In this document: positions 12,911-24,750 of the stretch, piece by piece
How the letters are laid out: every line of letters begins with the position of its first letter
How positions within the stretch are numbered: position 1 is the first letter of the stretch
Assembly (NCBI GenBank): GCA_907163375.1
Contig: CAJQUW010016142.1
Coordinates: forward strand, 186,001 to 250,000
DNA length: 64,000 nt
Direction: 5' to 3'
Origin: Prostheceraeus crozeri
Lineage: Eukaryota; Platyhelminthes; Polycladida; Euryleptidae
Position numbers and translations under genes: made by a program
The notes under the pieces: generated by a model
Told to the model about the DNA's origin: nothing
What the model saw: only the letters and a program-made list of their open reading frames with translations
The model's database searches: none

Positions 12911-13150
12911 TAGGGTTTACATTCCCGGGATCTCGACCCTATTTGCGAGATTAAAACTCCCGGGATTACGTCTTCGAGATCTCGAGGAATTTCGAGACAT
13001 TTGAAAAATTGGCCTAGAGTTGTGAGTGACATAGTGAGGAAGTCAAGGGCTTTTTTGAAAATTTATCTACATTTTTTCATGTTTTGAGCTTGATAAACAG
13101 CCAAGATGCCATGCTATCCGAGCCAGCTGGTTAGAGATGAATGCATTACA

Positions 13151-13222
<72 letters not shown>

Positions 13223-13736
13223 ATATATATACGTATATATATATGCCATTTCAACAGTTGGAAAGCTGAGTCATTGATTCTGGCTTGGCGACTGGCGAGA
13301 CAGTGTGCTCACAGCACTTCCAAGATATCCGACATTATCATGCACGCACTTTATCTAGGGATTGAACTCAAATTTTCAAAAGTGAAACAACAAAAGAGGA
13401 CATAGGCATGACCTGATTTCTTCATGATAGAGTGTTAGTGTTTCTGAGTGACTGAAGTCGTAAAGTCGTATTGACATTAGCCGTGTGCTCTAGTTTTTGA
13501 TTAGTGTAAGCTTGGATCTTGCAACGGTCGAATGTTATTGTAATTATGTAATGATGTGTTTCGACAAAATTGCAGACGAGATATGCATTTTACAAGCAGG
13601 TAACGTCTTTTGAAATAATCCTTGAAAATTGATGATTTGAAGATTTTATATAAATCTCGATCGAGAACCCCGGATTGCGATTGTCCAGTCTAGAAAATCC
13701 TGGGATTGGGAAAACGGCTCGAGATTGCAAGCCCTA
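12911..13736. mobile_element. hAT-type non-autonomous element (826 bp)
   Basis: The ends are imperfect inverted repeats: TAGGGTTTACATTCCCGGGA at the left and, reversed, TAGGGCTTGCAATCTCGAGC at the right. An 8-bp target duplication with one mismatch flanks it (AGCGAAAG at 12903-12910, AGCGAGAG at 13737-13744). Eight-base duplications with a short TAGGG end are typical of hAT transposons. No transposase is encoded. A TA microsatellite has grown inside it. Confidence 0.75.
13153..13247. repeat. (TA)n microsatellite
   Basis: About 90 bases of nearly uninterrupted TA with a few G/C interruptions (GTATGTATA, ACGTATATA). It lies inside the hAT-type element. The tyrosine/isoleucine frames over it on both strands are artefacts. 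Confidence 0.95.
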
Positions 13737-13744
13737 AGCGAGAG

Positions 13745-15287
13745 GCAAGTACAACTAGGCATACAAGTAAAGACCGATGTCTATCACAATTTCTGAACAC
13801 ATACAACTGCAATGGCAATTAATTGAACCGATCACTGTAGACCGTACGTACGCTCCTAAAGTAAGCTGAAAAAAAATTGCGAATGCAAGTCACTAGGGGA
13901 ATTAAGAACACTAGGGGACCCCGAATGTTAATAAGCTTTTGGAGCAACTTTAGCAGCTTGACATTTTCAATCACCTTTATATTACTTACAAGTGTCGTAA
14001 CTACGTAGCTACTACAGCGCTAGGGATTAATCCGCAGAATTTAGCACCTCCACTCCTATTGTTATGCTGCAACTCCGAACCTCAAAACGCTTGGAGAAGT
14101 AGGAGAGTGCGGTTTACAGTAATAAATTACTTTTATTCAAAGGGAACAAAAATCATCGACGAAAGTGATAGCCGAAATCTGATAACAGTCCACTACAACA
14201 GTTATATGTGAATCACATATTTTACCGCCACAAAGATTAATTATATACCACTAATAATGAATATATCACGAATAATTAATGATATAGTGACTATCGATAG
14301 TCACAAATATTGATGTATTTGAAGCGGGAAGGGAAAGCATTAGCGCGAATCAAAATGACAAAACAAGTCTGAGAACATTTAACCATTGAATTACAGTGTG
14401 CAGTACGGTGAAACTTCATCAAACTACAAAGCGACTTTGAACGTGTGCTGCCATAAACTTGAGGGACTGTAATTCAATCTGCGATTTACGTCCTCAGCGT
14501 GCAATGATGAGCTGACATTTTGTGTGCTTCATGAGAGACATGAGAGGATTTTTTCGAAAAGTGGAACTCCTTGTATATATATATTCGATCATACATGTCA
14601 AATAATCATCAAGTTTAAATGTATTCTGTCAGAAATACAGGAGCAGATGAACAGACAAAGCTTTAATAACTGCTATATGTCAATAAGATCTGTCATCTAT
14701 ATAGATTTTCTGATGATTAAGACAAAACCAGCAGAAGATACTTGAAATTGGCACTATTTTTTTGAAAAAAGTTCGAATATATGTTACATGCAGATGCGTA
14801 AATCTAACCTTGCAAAGAGTTGTGTTGCCGTGTCTCAAAGTATCTGTTCAAAAATCAAGTATTGTCATGCTCCATTCGCGTAATATGTGCACTACCGCAA
14901 CCAGCATGCGTGTGTAAGTAAAGGAGCGTTATTGCCTATAATCCGTGTCTAATTTTAACAACCATCGGCTTCTCTACTGTACGCTGTTTAAAGATTTCCA
15001 AGCATGCGTTAATCATAAGGACCCCGTACTTGGAACTTCATGTTTATGAGCCTCTATTCATCTTCATATCGTCTTTCACTAAGTGAACACAGATTAAGAT
15101 GTTTTAGGATGCATTCTATAGCCTACCATGTATTGAGAGGAGACCTCGCACAGTGTCGAAGTTCACGCAAGTTCTGGTAGGCCTATATGGATATCTCAGT
15201 CTTTGCTTCTAATTTCAAGTTTTCCTTTCCTTGTTCCATGCACGAGCTAGGTGCACTAACAGCCACGGCTAAGCTCACAGCCTGCTA
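13745..15287. other. Non-coding stretch
   Basis: No gene or repeat is supported. Confidence 0.5.
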
Positions 15288-15369
15288 GGCTAACAAATCT
15301 GTAACAGTACCACTCACTCATTGAAATTTGCTTGTCCCTAATAATTCACTAACACTGTTTCTGTGCGGT
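15288..15369 (-). mobile_element. Fragment of a small foldback element
   Basis: On the minus strand this reads ACCGCACAGAAACAGTGTTA at its start and runs on through CAAATTTCAATGAGTGAGTG to GATTTGTTAGCC. It closely matches the complete small element at 41514-41620. The far inverted repeat is missing here, so the copy is truncated. Confidence 0.6.
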
Positions 15370-16715
15370 TGCATCAGATGAACGTAAGGAATATAACACA
15401 CATGCTCACTGGTAGCAATGTTGCGCCAAGGCTATTCATTCTTATGATACTCAGTATGGCGACTTCCAGTGGCTGGCAAATTAGGGCTGTGCATAGCCCC
15501 ACCGGTGCACCGGGTATGATAGCCGCATTTCATGCAATTCGCGCAATTCTGTGTTTCACTTGTTGATGCCAAATTTCGATTGCAATATTCTAACTGATTT
15601 TGAAATATTTTGATTTTGCACTATTTTTCTAAGTTTCACGAAATCGAAAAAGTGATGCCAAGATCAGTTACGATCTTCCACAGTGGTTCATAATTATGAA
15701 ATAGTTTTGATGATGCGCCTTCTCGAGATACGAGTGTCCTATTTAGCATTTTCAAACTTAGTATTTCATGTTACAAAAAGTTCTGACATTTTGTCTCACC
15801 GATGACTGCGTGGTTTCAAAGTGCTGGGAGATTTTTTTAGGGAAGACAGGTCGCAGAGTATAAGTGTGTTGCTAAAATGCGACTCAAAAGACTGAAAATC
15901 AATTAACTCCTTCACATAAACGTGCAAGTAATTATTCGGAAACACAGAAATTTTTCATTTTTCTACTTCCGATATGAAATGCGATTCCAATTCAAATTTG
16001 CGGACAGCCATCAGATTTATAGGAGTGTTGCTCTGTTCACATTTTCATGCATATTCAACAACAGATATCACATTTCCTATTGCATATAAAGTCCACTAGC
16101 AGTTTTATGTTGACCAAATTCGGAAGTGTGTTGTCATATGACTGCATCCTGAACCAGGAAGCAGCGAGAAACCATGGCATATGTCGAGTGATTGAGTATA
16201 CAAATTGATTCCACCAACGCCAAACACTACGGAAACATTTGTGGACAATTTGTCTTGAAATTTGTCCGTTTCAATCTTTATTCTAATATTATGGAATTGT
16301 GAAAGTGTTGAAGTTTGATAGATTGTAAGTTTTACATTCAAATGACCTCCAAGTTGGCAATATGTCATCTAGATGACGTAAACAGGTCTATATTTGGACA
16401 GTGGGTTACTGTGATGAATGTTTTAATTTAAACCAAATGAACTCTTGATTCGTGATTCCATCTTCTTGGAACTTTTCTTCAATTGAAGATTTTCCCTATT
16501 CCCACAATGATCGGTCAAACAAGCAGTTTGATCATCCGGTGATAAACCGAAGATAAATAAAAAGTAGGCCTGTAGCGTTCTCGGCTTATCAGTTCCGGTT
16601 CTTGTGTAGGTTTGGATCCTTTATCAGGGAGAATTCAGTCGCATATTGATTTAGCAGCTCCGGTATGTAATAAGTGCCACATTTCGACAAACTTAGATAA
16701 AATTGTATTCATAGA
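15370..16715. other. Non-coding stretch
   Basis: No gene or repeat is supported. Confidence 0.5.
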
Positions 16716-16721
16716 ATCGTC

Positions 16722-17177
16722 ATAGAATCGTATTCAGAATCACTTCTACTCGTATATTTGATAGAATTCATTCCCAGGGAAAATCTTAGTGTAGAGGGAT
16801 TCTATGGCGCATGTCTATGGCCCTACTTTATAGTTAATAATCTTGCATACTTCAGTTACGGATAGAGGATAGCTACACAATTCACTAGGACATAGCTCGT
16901 GAAATTATTTGATAAATCCCTCGGACTAAAGTCCTCGGGATTCATCAAGCAATTTCCCTCTCTATATAATGGGTAGATGATGGCTATGTGATTCTCTGAG
17001 ATATAGAGAGGGAAATTGTTTGATGAATCCCGAGGACTTCAGCCCGAGGGATATATCAAATAATTTCACGACCTAGTAGGACCATGGATATGAGCGATGG
17101 AATCCCTCTCTACTAGCTACTCTCCACTTTGGGAGTGAATTCTATCAATTATAGAAGGGATTCTGAATACGATTCTA
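16722..17177. repeat. Large imperfect palindrome (about 456 bp)
   Basis: The outer arms are AGAATCGTATTCAGAATC at the left and GATTCTGAATACGATTCT at the right. Pairing continues inward through GATAGAATTCA / TGAATTCTATC and CGTGAAATTATTTGATAAAT / its reverse near 17050-17070, up to ATATAGAGAGGGAAATTG. Each arm itself holds a small hairpin of the form CCTCGG...CCGAGG or close to it. The left arm carries about 70 extra bases (16826-16895), part of which (GGATAGAGGAT) is repeated inverted at about 17229-17239, outside the main palindrome. It is probably a foldback-type mobile element. No coding capacity. Confidence 0.75.
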
Positions 17178-17340
17178 CAACTATGTAATAATCCGGTATA
17201 CGTCATATCCAAGAAAATTGCATAGTCATCCTCTATCCATTACATAATCACTTAATTTGTCTGCTTGATATCAGAGCATGCACTAATGTAAATCATTTAG
17301 TATTATTAAACATTGTCACATTTCTATACGACAAATATAG

Positions 17341-17447
17341 GAATAGTATCCACTTTTAGGGGACATAAATGCATAGATTCCGAGGACACGTTAGTGTCCG
17401 AGGAATTTTGCATTTATGTCCGATAAAAGTGGATATTATTGGTATTC
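17341..17447. repeat. Left terminal hairpin of Crypton copy 1
   Basis: The arms GAATA...TATCCACTTTTAGGGGACAT and ATGTCCGATAAAAGTGGATA...GGTATTC pair across a centre that holds a smaller hairpin with CCGAGGACAC / GTGTCCGAGG. It is a candidate recombinase recognition or protein-binding end. Confidence 0.75.
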
Positions 17448-17898
17448 TAACCCAAAAAAAATTAAATCTATATCAATGCTTTCTATCAATGCTTCATAGT
17501 ACTGATAGTGCTTCATAAATTACTCATACTCATACTCATAGTACATAACTCCTAGATATGTGTACATTATTTTTCTAAATCTTAGTTTGCGCCTAGACAT
17601 CCATAAAGGGATCCTTGACATCCATGTTTATTTAATAAGAAGTCCATGGGTCATTTCATAGTCTTTGAATGATAGCCTCAAGAAGTCTATGACTACAGTT
17701 CCTAGATCTGACAATATTGCAAAGGTTGACTACCTTCAAAATTCAAAAAATCCATGGATGATAGTTTTGTAAACCGTAGCTTGATCACTTTTCTCGAATC
17801 GCTCATACAAGAAGCACGCACGGTAGACAGCAGACTTAACTATACTCAATTTATCAAAAATCAAAGGCAATCAAATCAGTGGTTTAAGCTCAGAAAAC

Positions 17899-19333
17899 TT
17901 GAATTTTCTTGAAATTCTAACAAACGATGACACTAATAATTATGTGTATGATCAGTTTACGGGCTTAACAGATTCGCAGACTGCGGAGATAATTAAGTCG
18001 ACAGCAGATTTTGACGACACTTCTTATCCCGATCTGAGTGATGAAATTATGAGGGAAATTGCAAAAACAGAGGAGGGTGTGAAAAACAAGCGCACAAGTG
18101 ACCAGACGAAGCAGTACGTTAGCAAGTTTAAATCATTTCTTCGTGATGAAAAGCTACCAACAAGCATTGAAGAAATGCCAGTGAAATATCTGTCACAATA
18201 CCTTCGCTTTTGGTACAGTAAATTGTCCCGACAAGACGGGAATTTCTACAGCCCATCTACGCTAATATGTATGCGGGCGGGAATTCACCGTTACTTGAGC
18301 GCAGACATAGGACGACAGGTCAATATTTTGAAAGACGTTGAATTTAATCAAGCAAATAACATGGTAAAAAGTATGATTGCCAAATATCTTAAGTCGACGA
18401 AAACGATCAACAATCAAAACAGTGCGCGAGCAATTGATTCAACTGATTTGTTGAAGCTTGGCGACTATTTTTCAAGAAAAAATCCTCAAGTTTTGCAATA
18501 CGAGGTAATTTTTCTTATCATTTACCACTTTGCCTACCGAGGAAGAGAGTGGATGAGGAATCTCCAAAAGGAATTCTCTTGTCTTCTCAGTGGATAGCGA
18601 CAATCGTGAATTCATTGTGTGTAATAAAACTCTTGAAGAAAAAAATGTGAGATCAACACTCAATAAAAGGAATTACGAGACTATTAAAGACATCGTGATG
18701 TATGCAAAACCAGAGAAGAAAGATGAATGTCCTGTTGAAGCCATCCGACTATATTTGAGCAAGATCCCCAATAATTGCACATGCTTATTCCCGAAGCCGC
18801 TGCAGAAATCAAAAATGGAGAGTGGCGGTTGGGAGAGTAATGCTACATGGTACTCGGATACACAAGTCGTGGGGAAGCATTTGTTGAATGATGCAATGAA
18901 AATCATTTCAAGGGAAGCAAACCTAAACGCAATTTACACCAATCACTGTGTGCGTGCAACAGTCGTTTCGGAGATGTTCTCAAAAGGGTACACAACGGAC
19001 CAGATTCAAACGGTTACTGGTCATAAAAGGAATGATTCGGTGCAGCTCTATATTAAACGTGTAACACCAACAAAGAAAATGAAGGTATCACATGATTTAA
19101 GCAGCAGTATTCACCGATCCGAAACCCAACAAAGGGATATTTGTATTGAGGACAACAGTGGATCGACATCATCCCAGGTTTTTTCAACTCATTATTCTGT
19201 TTCTGAAACAAAGACAACTGTATCAACTATCAAGCGAGTCTGGAACTGTTCGGCGCACGACCTCAATTCTGAGAAAGAATGGGTTTGTGCCAGAATTTTA
19301 TTTGGATTAGAATGGACAGCACTTGTAATATGA
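17899..19333 (+). pseudogene. Crypton tyrosine recombinase (DUF3504-like), one frameshift
   Basis: The product would be a site-specific tyrosine recombinase that moves its own element, related to the Crypton-derived domains of KCTD1, ZMYM2 and QRICH1. The N-terminal part (17899-18597) has an acidic leader and a core-binding-like region (KFKSFLRDEKLPTSIEEMP, YLSQYLRFWYSKL). The catalytic part (18590-19333) shows CPVEAIRLYLSKIP, NHCVRAT, VTGHKRNDSVQLYIK. The catalytic set is visible: Arg in YRGREW, His-x-x-Arg in HCVR, His in GHKR and Tyr in QLYIK. The two frames overlap by 8 bases, and the homology to copy 2 passes from one to the other near 18560-18595, so a single frameshift separates them. 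I see no splice sites that would remove it. A Ser/Thr-rich tail follows the catalytic domain. Confidence 0.85.
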
Positions 19334-19442
19334 GTAATTTCTATGTTTGCACAGTTTGCTTATGTTCTATGTTCTTTCAGATTTTTTGGCATAGTTTTCT
19401 GCCGGACAATAATGCGGTTTTTAATTCAATGCAAATTCATAT

Positions 19443-19494
19443 ATCAATCAGCGGACAATAATGCCAACTACGGCATTAGTGTCCACTGATTGAT
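19443..19494. repeat. Right subterminal hairpin of Crypton copy 1
   Basis: ATCAATCAGCGGACAATAAT pairs with its near-perfect inverse ending ACTGATTGAT, around a loop of about five bases (AACTA). The stem contains the repeated word GCGGACAATAATGCC. Confidence 0.8.
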
Positions 19495-19540
19495 GTAGAA
19501 ATCGACAGGAATTTCATCATTTTTGGGTTAGAATACACGG

Positions 19541-20744
19541 TAAGTGAAAGCTCAAAAGTAACCTCTTGTATACCATTTATCTCAGAACGTTCTGAGGCCG
19601 ATACTCTCATGCTACACGTACCTACAGTATATATTCACGATTTAGTAGGATTATATTCATTCATTTACCGTTAGGTGTGTGTCCGAACTTCTGGAAAATT
19701 GGAGAAAATGTTGGCTTTCCTTTAGGGATCGCTGACAAAAAGAATTTGGTCGGAATCACTATCATATCCAGTTCAATGAGCAGCCCACTAACAATGATGA
19801 ATTTGACAAATAATGCTCTCATCGTCTGTCTAGCTTATGCAGGTATATGAAAGATTTCCTCTTGAGACGAAATCTCCTTATCAATTGACATCAAGTTCTG
19901 GCATCTCAAATGCAAAGATATTTTGTTATTTTGAGTGCAGCATCTGCGTGTGGATATTTAAATTTCAAATTGATGCAGCTACTGAATGCCGAGAATTGTA
20001 GCAACAGAGTTGCAGAGAATGAACAGAGAATGAATTTTCAATGATTCAGCTTTTATTTTCAGTGATTGTCTTCTTTATTCAAAATTTAGTTAAATGCAGG
20101 TTGTTAATTTAGTCTCCTCAACCGTCGCTGAATTCAAGACAAATTCACTATCAGTGCGTGGGAGTGGGATAAAATATCGCCTACGCATGAGGATAAAGAA
20201 CGACTGCGATGGAAGCTCAGTGATTTTTTCTAGAGGTACATGCAGTGCAAACAAGGTCACATGGATAAATGCGGACTTAGCATCGTAACTGACCTAATTT
20301 CTAATGCTGATCAAACGTTGTAATAGCTAGAAGTCAACATACATACTTTCATGGCAACACAGCATGACATTAATGCATCTAAACACGAACACGACAAGGA
20401 CATCAATTGTTTGTATTTCAACACGACACAACTCGAACACAAATGCTATACTGTATATGAACATAAACACAAACCTCGCATCATATGATGATGTGGGAGA
20501 TTATATTGTTTGTAATATGAGGAAGTCATATGCATAACAAGTTCATCATGCAGCATGGTAGCCAAGAATAAGTACTTTCTCGTAATACAATATCAATTCT
20601 ATTTTTAAGCTTTTACGAAAATATGGTCGCTTAAGCACGAATATTTTTAGTTGGTTAGAAAGATTTTTGAATATTTAGATGCATTAATTAAGGAAAGCTG
20701 AAATTTATTACATTACTGGAAGAATTTAAGCACTTTAAAAATCA
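19541..20744. other. Non-coding stretch
   Basis: No gene or repeat is supported. Confidence 0.5.
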
Positions 20745-20752
20745 CTCATGAC

Positions 20753-21589
20753 TAGGGATCGACCGGGTACCCGGACACCGGTACGGGCACCATTACCCGG
20801 ATTTTTTCCAGGCACGGTTGCGGAGCAAGCACGAACACGGACACAGCATTCGAAACCAAAACGTATGACTAGACTAAATTTATTATTCAATGCAATGTAC
20901 ATGCAGATAGCGGTAATTTACCTTTTCAGATAATGTTTACCTGTTCCTCTTTTCCTTATCAATTTATGTGATACATAAATAAGATAGTTATAATGCTGTA
21001 CTGCCTATTATGATAATGATTTAATAATGATGTAATGCCTATTTATCGACACAAGATAGCAGAGCTAGTTTTTCTTACATAGAAGAATATGAGTGTTAAA
21101 GCTACTTAGAAGTTTGATGAAGCTTTTTCCCGCAAAAATGACCATTATCATTTAACTTAGAGCCAGTTAGAGGCACCTTATTTAAGAAAATCGATCGCTA
21201 ATTAGATAGTTACGTGATCTTAATCAGGAAAGGCCCTGGCGCAAATTGATGATCGAAGGGAGTTACACTAGGTCAATTTAAATTAAAGAAGTTTGTATTA
21301 GCGACTAGAATAAGAAGCGCAACCGAAATTTCGGTAATCCCCAGAAAAATCACAAGACTGATCACAGCATTATTCAAAAACTGATAACGAACAGCCAAAC
21401 ACGGGGTTTATGCTCATGAACTATTCACTTCCAGCAGTAGGTGCTTCAACAAGAAGTGGATACGGATCGGATCTAATGTACAAGTACCCGGGCATGTCAT
21501 GAGCACGGACACGGTCCGGTTAGTAATTCAGACCACTACCCGGTTACGGGCACGGGTGCCGCTACAAAATCAAACACTGTCGATCCTTA
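20753..21589. mobile_element. hAT-type non-autonomous element (837 bp)
   Basis: A perfect 8-bp target duplication CTCATGAC lies at 20745-20752 and 21590-21597. The ends are TAGGGATCGAC at the left and, reversed, TAAGGATCGAC at the right. Just inside, both ends are rich in ACCCGG / CCGGGT and GGCACGG-type words (ACCGGGTACCCGG, TACCCGGTTACGGGCACGGG). No coding capacity. The short ends and 8-bp duplication place it with hAT elements. Confidence 0.85.
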
Positions 21590-21921
21590 CTCATGACCCG
21601 CTACACTGAGTACTAAGTTTATTCATAATTGCTGTTATGCCCACAGAATCTGTGAGCGCTTCGGTTTCCTAGAAAGGAAGGGCTATATGCAACCTTAGTA
21701 TCGAAATGGCACATCACAGAATTAGACATCTTGCTCCTTCTCGAATTGATAATTCGTGTATCGCTTGCTATTGGAAATGGCAAACAATAAGCTATCAGCA
21801 GATGACACCAGAGCCAGTGAGAGATGCGTGCGTGCTGTGATATCACTTCGCACACACCAAAACACAAATCTCTGTCTTGGTTAACATTCGATTGTACGCA
21901 CTATACAGTGATTCTCATGCG

Positions 21922-22070
21922 ATGATGAAAATCATCCCAGCAGCCATTTATAATAGAATATAGTGCTTTCTAATTTAAATCATTAATGAAAGTAGTCCTA
22001 ATGAGGACTGATGGCGTTCTCCAATCCGCAAGTGTACAAAGGCAATGCTACTGTAACCACTGGATTAATC
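21922..22070 (+). repeat. Dispersed repeat A, copy 1
   Basis: About 150 bases from ATGATGAAAATCATCCCAGC to TGGATTAATC match the copy at 55507-55658 along their whole length, with scattered differences. It contains GGCGTTCTCCAATCCGCAAG and a small hairpin AGTCCTAATGAGGACT. No coding capacity. Family unknown. Confidence 0.8.
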
Positions 22071-24376
22071 CGTGTGAGAAATGTCGAGGAGAGGATATGA
22101 AACATCAAATGAACTAACTTTCGTACGCCTGCTACTTTTTTATAATGATCGAAAGGGCCAACATTATGTAGAAAACGTGTGAGCAATGATCTGAATTCTT
22201 CGAATCTGAAGGAATTTTGGCTATCGAAGCACTTTGCTGGAACTGACATTAATCCGCAAGCGACGCACGACTTCTTTTCCTATCTCTGTAAGGTATAAGG
22301 AATTCCTTTTTGCCCACTTAATAGGTTCCTCGATGTGCCGGCGATTTCGTATTAATCACACTTCTAATAAACCGAAGTAGATAAACAAAATATTTAATTC
22401 TGTGGTTATGCCTTAATTACAGTACATGCGTAAGCCTACATTTCACTACGAGCCTCAAATTCAATCGAGCTGATTCATCGTATTTCCAAATCTACTGTAT
22501 TTATGATCTTAAATTAAAAAAGTGTTTGAGCTTGTAAAATTTAGTTCATCAAAGACAAGAACAATGATTTTGAAAAAGTGTGAAATGGACTATCATTTCT
22601 TTTAAGATTATAGAACTTGATATTGTACAAAAAGTGTTGATGATATGCTGGTGCATTCGTAGTCAAAACGTGCGATTGACCTGTTGCTTTGATTGCAAAT
22701 TTTTCACCGCAGAAGATAAGGCTTATTCAAGAAAATAATATCCAGATCTACTAGAAGCAATCAGTCGTTAGCAAGAGCCATAGAGAAATACTTCAGTCGG
22801 CCTGATAGATAATTGAGGTCATCTCGAGTATAATATCGCTGGTTTCGACGGCATTCCAAATAAGCAGAGAAGTCTAGATATCTATACTTTGTAAGGTCTC
22901 CTCTAGTAGGATGCAGCGTCGCCAACTGGGGCTACATGTATACTTGATCCATAGAAATCTGATTTTCCGCCTTTGTTTAAGTTGGTAGGCCTAGAATATG
23001 AAAACTTTTTCTTTTTATGGTTATTTTTATACGTGTTCGGTTTCGGTTCGGATAGAAGAATCGGGCTCCTGAACCGGAATCAGAACAAGACATGCCGCCT
23101 ATTCACTTCAATTACTGACTTTAAGCTCCTATCCTGGTTGACGCAAGCAATATCTGCAGCTTCTTGCCTTGTTGTAGCTTGTTTTGTTGGATTGATTTTA
23201 CATCTGAAGAGAAATGAAGATAATAGAGATCATTTAAAAAGTGCAATTACAAAGCACCTGACCATTTTCAACCACTGGAAGCCACCAACGCTTAGGTAGC
23301 GTCTCACAGCAACGCATTTCCATGGGGTAGCATTGTACGGTGTTCTAGTCTGCTCTCATCATGTGAAAGTATTGTCAAATTCCTACTATTTAATCTTCAA
23401 CAATCTATTTCAGGGAACTGCTGACGACTAACAGAATGAAGATTTAATGAAGTTGGGACAGTTGTCTTCCCTAACTTGACTTCTAACTCATAGTCCTCGC
23501 ACGTTTTCAGCCGCGAGCTGATTTTTCATTTCCTTCTTTCTTGTTATCTTATTCCTATTCATCTCTCAATTTTACGATCTTATTTCTTTTACTCTGGCAA
23601 AAATCTTTCATACAGTCTACAAATCACTTCTGACATGTCGAAAATCTGTACTTGATGTCCCTGTCATTGATCGCGTAAATCATCTCAGTCACATAAGCTC
23701 ATTAACATTGAGCCTTCGAACTTTACATAAAATGATACAGGTGAACCATTTTGTCGACTGATTAGTACACAAGATATCCTCATAAATGTTGCCCGTACTC
23801 TGAATCTTCTTTGGATCTAAGTCGGAAGGTTGAGCATCAAAGAAGTCAGTTTTTACTAACGAAGAGGTCGGAGGTATATTTCTGACTGATACACAATTCC
23901 CACAATAATTCTATCGACTGCCGACAGGAGAACTTTATGAGGAGTAATACTGTCTCTTGTTGATGTTTCGACTCTCAAAATAGAACATCTAACATTTCCT
24001 GCTGATCAATCATAATTTTAACCCACCCACGAAAGAGGGCGTAACTCAGTTTTCACGCTAATGAAACACGCCATTTATAGTAACTTAATGAACGAAACTG
24101 AAACAATCACTTCATGAACTTAAGTACTTAGGATAATGTCATCAGCAGAATCAAATTAAGAAAGTAAGCGAATTGCAAATCTTTCATAGAAATGTGTAAA
24201 GTAATTATTACTTGTTGAACTTGATTTTACGCACGAGCGATGAAGGTGGTTTTGGCATAGGCTACGGCACGTAGATGCGAGCAACAAGTATGCATGTCAC
24301 AATTAACAGTAAGAATGAAATGAAATAAAGGATAGTAAATCAAATTGCCATGCTGAAGATGTGCGGCTGGTAAGAC
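22071..24376. other. Non-coding stretch
   Basis: No gene is supported. The longest open frame (22973-23299, plus strand) has two hydrophobic stretches but no known motif and no splice or context support. Confidence 0.5.
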
Positions 24377-24430
24377 TAGAACTTGTGAACCCACGCTATC
24401 TAAATCGATCACTCTACCAACTGAGGTACG
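24377..24430 (-). repeat. tRNA-like fragment, probable SINE head
   Basis: On the minus strand CCTCAGTTGGTAGAGTGATC is a good box A, followed about 20 bases later by GGGTTCACAAGTTC in the box B position. Box B is degenerate and no acceptor stem forms, so a SINE head or tRNA pseudogene is likelier than a working tRNA. Confidence 0.45.
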
Positions 24431-24535
24431 ACAGTCTACATGCGACCTATGTCAACTGGCAGGATCAAGTCCTCACCATCACTCATCAGTTGTCACAGCA
24501 ATTATAATCAGTGAATAAAATGTTTCGTCACAACT

Positions 24536-24600
24536 GTGGTCTCCGTGGTACAGTGGTTAAGTGCTCGGCTTCGTATAATAAGTTCTGCTATTCTGATTAC
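24536..24600 (+). repeat. tRNA-like box A fragment
   Basis: GTCTCCGTGGTACAGTGGTT followed by AAGTGCTCGGCTTCG resembles the first half of a tRNA (acceptor strand, D arm, anticodon stem). No box B follows, so this is at most a decayed SINE head. Confidence 0.35.
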
Positions 24601-24750
24601 TTCCATTCCAACATTCACAGTAATGGACTATTGTCTGACTTGCTTAGTGCTTATCACAGCAATATCAAGGCAACTTTGTCACGAACATGAATTTATAAGA
24701 AGATTTTGTTCTTCATTGGTATAAGAGGTGGTTGGGTGATGTTGTCATTG

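Larger units (their letters stand above)
17341..19536 (+). mobile_element. Crypton-type tyrosine-recombinase element, copy 1
   Basis: A single recombinase gene is bracketed by hairpin-rich ends. The left end is a 107-bp foldback (17341-17447). Just inside it, GTATTCTAACCCAAAAA (17442-17458) is matched inverted by TTTTTGGGTTAGAATAC (19520-19536). A second hairpin lies at 19443-19494. The word GCGGACAATAATG recurs near the right end (CCGGACAATAATGCGG at about 19402, GCGGACAATAATGCC at 19451, and its inverse). There is no reverse transcriptase or DDE transposase, which fits Cryptons, the DNA transposons that use a tyrosine recombinase. The outer boundary is inferred. Confidence 0.75.

Noticed and set aside
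13067-13405. Overlapping tyrosine/isoleucine-rich frames on both strands
   Set aside because: They are translations of the TA microsatellite.
17899-19333. Crypton copy 1 as a domesticated host gene
   Set aside because: It carries a frameshift, sits between element-like ends, and has no fused host domain.
22973-23299. 108-codon frame with two hydrophobic segments
   Set aside because: No family resemblance, no signal of splicing or conservation, and AT-rich DNA readily gives hydrophobic frames.
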